Assembly: GCA_024762895.1 (NCBI GenBank)
Contig: JANTGN010000043.1
Location: 1-15,555, forward strand
Length of the DNA stretch: 15,555 bases
Source: Thiotrichales bacterium
GTDB lineage: Bacteria; Pseudomonadota; Gammaproteobacteria; J044
Direction: 5' to 3'
Shown: in pieces, positions 14,090 through 15,555 of the stretch
Layout: every line of letters begins with the position of its first letter
Numbering within the stretch: the first letter of the stretch is position 1
Position numbers and translations under genes: made by a program
The notes under the pieces: generated by a model
Database searches by the model: none
Told to the model about the DNA's origin: nothing
What the model saw: the letters and a program-made list of their open reading frames with translations, nothing else

Positions 14090-14315
14090 ATCAGCGATTA
14101 TCGCTTTAGTTTTGTGCTTCCTGACTATAATTATCATAGGTCATAAAGCAGCATTTCGAGGAAGTGAATTTGGGATTTCTGGCCAATGGGTTGAGCCAGG
14201 GAAGTTATTTAGCACATCGTTATCTACCATGGAGCTACGTTTATTCTTTATGAGTTTCAGCGGACTTGTGGGCTTAGGTGGTGGCTTACTTATTAAGGTT
14301 TACCTAATTGGGTAA
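14004..14315 (+). CDS. Small hypothetical membrane protein
   Basis: A 103-residue protein with three likely membrane helices (about 6-25, 30-46 and 81-102) and a polar loop between helices two and three (48-78, GHKAAFRGSEFGISGQWVEP). I do not recognise the family. The even spread of hydrophobic segments argues for a real protein, but the ATG has no ribosome site, a second ATG follows two codons later, and an in-frame TGA at 13992-13994 limits extension. It lies in an AT-rich patch unlike its neighbours, on the same strand as rpoS and the acetyltransferase gene. A 6-bp hairpin follows its stop codon. Confidence 0.5.
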   Translation: MPMKWNLIASLFSLLIGFLVILFPYPYDKSAIIALVLCFLTIIIIGHKAAFRGSEFGISGQWVEPGKLFSTSLSTMELRLFFMSFSGLVGLGGGLLIKVYLIG

Positions 14316-14320
14316 TGTTG

Positions 14321-14336
14321 GCTGATGGTTATCAGC
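14321..14336. other. Hairpin GCTGAT-GGTT-ATCAGC
   Basis: A perfect 6-bp stem with a 4-nt loop lies 5 nt after the stop of the small membrane protein and 20 nt before the acetyltransferase start. Only a broken T stretch follows, so it would be a weak terminator. The same bases also match 8 of 10 positions of an FNR box. Confidence 0.3.
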
Positions 14337-14356
14337 GGAATTAATTTAGTCTATCA

Positions 14357-14890
14357 ATGTTGATCCAAGAGTCCAATGAAGATGAACTTGCCGATGCATT
14401 AGCAGTAGAAGCTGCGGCATTTGGTTCTGATGTCGAGGCAGGTCTGGTCAGTGATCTTCTGAATGATCCCAGTGCGCAACCTTCATTATCTTTATTGGCC
14501 TATGAAAATGATGAAGCAGTGGGGCATATTTTATTCACCACGGTACACCTGGGCTCCGCTGCTTCCATAAAGGCCGCAATCCTCGCGCCACTGGCCGTTA
14601 TGCCGGAATATCAGAATCAGGGTGTCGGTAGTCAATTAGTAGAAGAAGGATTGCGCAGGCTGGCCGAGGAGGGCGTTGAACTGGTTTTTGTCCTTGGATA
14701 TCCCGAATACTATTCTCGATTTGGGTTTCAGCCTGCTGGTGTCCTGGGTTTTGATGCCCCGTATCCCATTCCGGAAAAGGACGCGGATGCCTGGATGGTC
14801 AGGGCACCGAGCCCTGGTATCCAGGGGATCGTAAAGGCCAGGATTGTCTGTGCCGATTCCCTGATGAAACCGGAATACTGGTTTGAATGA
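14357..14890 (+). CDS. GNAT family N-acetyltransferase, YhbS-like
   Basis: A 177-residue acetyl-CoA-dependent acetyltransferase. Motif A is clear: ILAPLAVMPEYQNQGVGSQLV (75-95) with the Q86-x-x-G89-x-G91 acetyl-CoA phosphate-binding turn. The following FVLGYPEYYSRFGFQPA (about 112-128) is typical of the YhbS/COG3153 subgroup. The substrate is unknown; some relatives have been reported to modify small molecules or tRNA-linked groups, which should not be carried over here. Length is normal for the family. The ATG has no clear ribosome site. It follows the AT-rich patch, and 47 bp separate it from the thioesterase gene, so the two could be co-transcribed. Confidence 0.87.
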   Translation: MLIQESNEDELADALAVEAAAFGSDVEAGLVSDLLNDPSAQPSLSLLAYENDEAVGHILFTTVHLGSAASIKAAILAPLAVMPEYQNQGVGSQLVEEGLRRLAEEGVELVFVLGYPEYYSRFGFQPAGVLGFDAPYPIPEKDADAWMVRAPSPGIQGIVKARIVCADSLMKPEYWFE

Positions 14891-14937
14891 GCAGCTTCTG
14901 TATGAATTATCCCCGTCAGGCGGTATAAACTTAAAAT

Positions 14938-15360
14938 ATGTCAACGGGCAGACCAAATCAGCCGTATGAGATGGAAATTACCATCAGGCCATCGGATATC
15001 GATCTCATGGGTCATGTCAATAATATCGTCTACCTGCAATGGGTGCAGGATGTCGCCGTGGCCCACTGGTATGACCTGGCGACCGCGGAACAACTGGCCA
15101 GCCTCCTGTGGGTCGTGGTGAAACATGAGATTGAATACAAGCGGCCGGCTTACGAGAAGGATACCGTGATTGTACGTACCTGGGTGGGGGGTACTACGCG
15201 CCGGGCTTTTGAACGGTATACAGACATATTCAGAAAATCGGATATGAAGATACTGGCCCGGGCAAAAACCCTTTGGGTACCCGTGGATAAGCAGACCAGG
15301 AAGTCGGTCAGGGTAGGCGCGGATGTCTATGAGCGATTTTCTGTGCAAGGTCAACAATGA
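14938..15360 (+). CDS. Acyl-CoA thioesterase, 4HBT hot-dog fold
   Basis: A 140-residue cytoplasmic hot-dog protein of the 4-hydroxybenzoyl-CoA thioesterase group, related to YbgC and FadM, which hydrolyse acyl-CoA or acyl carrier protein thioesters. The active-site segment RPSDIDLMGHVNNIVYLQW is at 17-35, with Asp22 the likely catalytic residue and GHVNN the conserved turn. Full length for the family. No strong ribosome site precedes the ATG. The next gene begins at or within its stop codon, so the two probably share a transcript and perhaps a lipid-related role. The precise acyl substrate cannot be read from the sequence. Confidence 0.87.
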   Translation: MSTGRPNQPYEMEITIRPSDIDLMGHVNNIVYLQWVQDVAVAHWYDLATAEQLASLLWVVVKHEIEYKRPAYEKDTVIVRTWVGGTTRRAFERYTDIFRKSDMKILARAKTLWVPVDKQTRKSVRVGADVYERFSVQGQQ

Positions 15361-15377
15361 TTGGCGAGAGGTATATC

Positions 15378-15555
15378 GTGAGCGATAAAAGGCTCCAGAT
15401 TATTCTGGCGACCATGGTGTTCACTCTGGTCGCGGTGTTCTTTATCCCGGCTATATCACAGGATCTGACGTACCACCAGCTTGCCGATGACAGACTGTTT
15501 GCCGGTGTGAGTAATTTCTGGAATGTGAGTTCCAATGTCGCTTTTATTCTGGTTG
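15378..15555 (+). CDS. Ceramidase-family (aPHC/CREST-like) membrane protein, 3' end cut
   Basis: About 59 residues are visible before the window ends. A hydrophobic helix (about 6-22, IILATMVFTLVAVFFIP) is followed by YHQLADDRLFAGVSNFWNVSSNVAFILV. That pattern (ADxR.. GV.NFWNV.SN..F) is what I recall from the start of bacterial members of the alkaline ceramidase family, seven-helix zinc amide hydrolases; the metal ligands lie further on and cannot be checked. I chose the GTG at 15378 because GAGAGG sits 6 nt before it. An in-frame ATG at 15357 overlaps the thioesterase stop by 4 nt and is the alternative, adding seven residues. Bacterial members are seldom tested, so true ceramidase activity is not assumed. 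Confidence 0.6.
   Translation, partial: MSDKRLQIILATMVFTLVAVFFIPAISQDLTYHQLADDRLFAGVSNFWNVSSNVAFILV

Noticed and set aside
14322..14335. FNR-like site CTGAT-GGTT-ATCAG before the acetyltransferase gene
   Set aside because: It matches 8 of 10 bases but sits only about 28 nt from the start codon with no promoter placed to use it. A small hairpin after the preceding ORF is as likely.

Overview
This window looks like chromosomal DNA of a sulfur-oxidising gammaproteobacterium with roughly balanced base composition. The evidence is a surE-pcm-yqaA-nlpD-rpoS cluster of gammaproteobacterial type, a cydABX/cydDC set whose proteins closely resemble the E. coli versions as I remember them, and a sulfide:quinone oxidoreductase (SQR) resembling the Acidithiobacillus ferrooxidans enzyme. 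No genus is claimed. I see no rRNA, tRNA, CRISPR array, insertion sequence or prophage gene.

Region 1 (1-2504, minus strand) holds a sulfide and redox group. A secreted mono-haem c protein of the Tll0287/DUF3365 type and an FNR-like regulator are probably co-transcribed, and an SQR gene follows, cut off by the left edge. The FNR-like protein has only three of the four classical iron-sulfur cysteines. The gap in front of sqr holds a good candidate sigma-54 (-24/-12) promoter. Two identical TGTCATGACA palindromes lie 22 bp apart about 80-105 bp upstream of its start site, where enhancer-binding activators usually sit.

Region 2 (2678-9364) is the cytochrome bd unit. The operon cydA-cydB-cydX is on the minus strand and ends in a perfect 15-bp bidirectional terminator. 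cydX (39 codons) is easily missed. The assembly transporter genes cydD-cydC run divergently on the plus strand. The shared 266-bp promoter region contains a near-consensus FNR box placed at about -42 for cydA. SQR puts sulfide electrons into the quinone pool, and bd oxidase is a quinol oxidase known to tolerate sulfide, so regions 1 and 2 may form one sulfide-to-oxygen electron path.

Region 3 (9380-13770) has an Smr-domain protein gene on the minus strand, convergent with cydC. Divergent from it is the tightly packed cluster surE, pcm, yqaA (VTT/DedA-like), nlpD and rpoS, with overlaps or near-zero gaps at several junctions.

Region 4 (13771-15555) begins with an AT-rich patch carrying a small unknown three-helix membrane protein and a doubtful secreted micro-ORF. 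It continues with a GNAT acetyltransferase, a 4HBT-fold thioesterase and the start of a ceramidase-family membrane protein cut by the right edge.

Most of the window is well-known housekeeping and respiratory genes. The best candidates for something not already described are the regulatory arrangements: the sigma-54-type sqr promoter with tandem palindromes, the three-cysteine FNR homologue beside a haem sensor-like protein, and the FNR box between cydABX and cydDC. All motif and family calls were made by eye.
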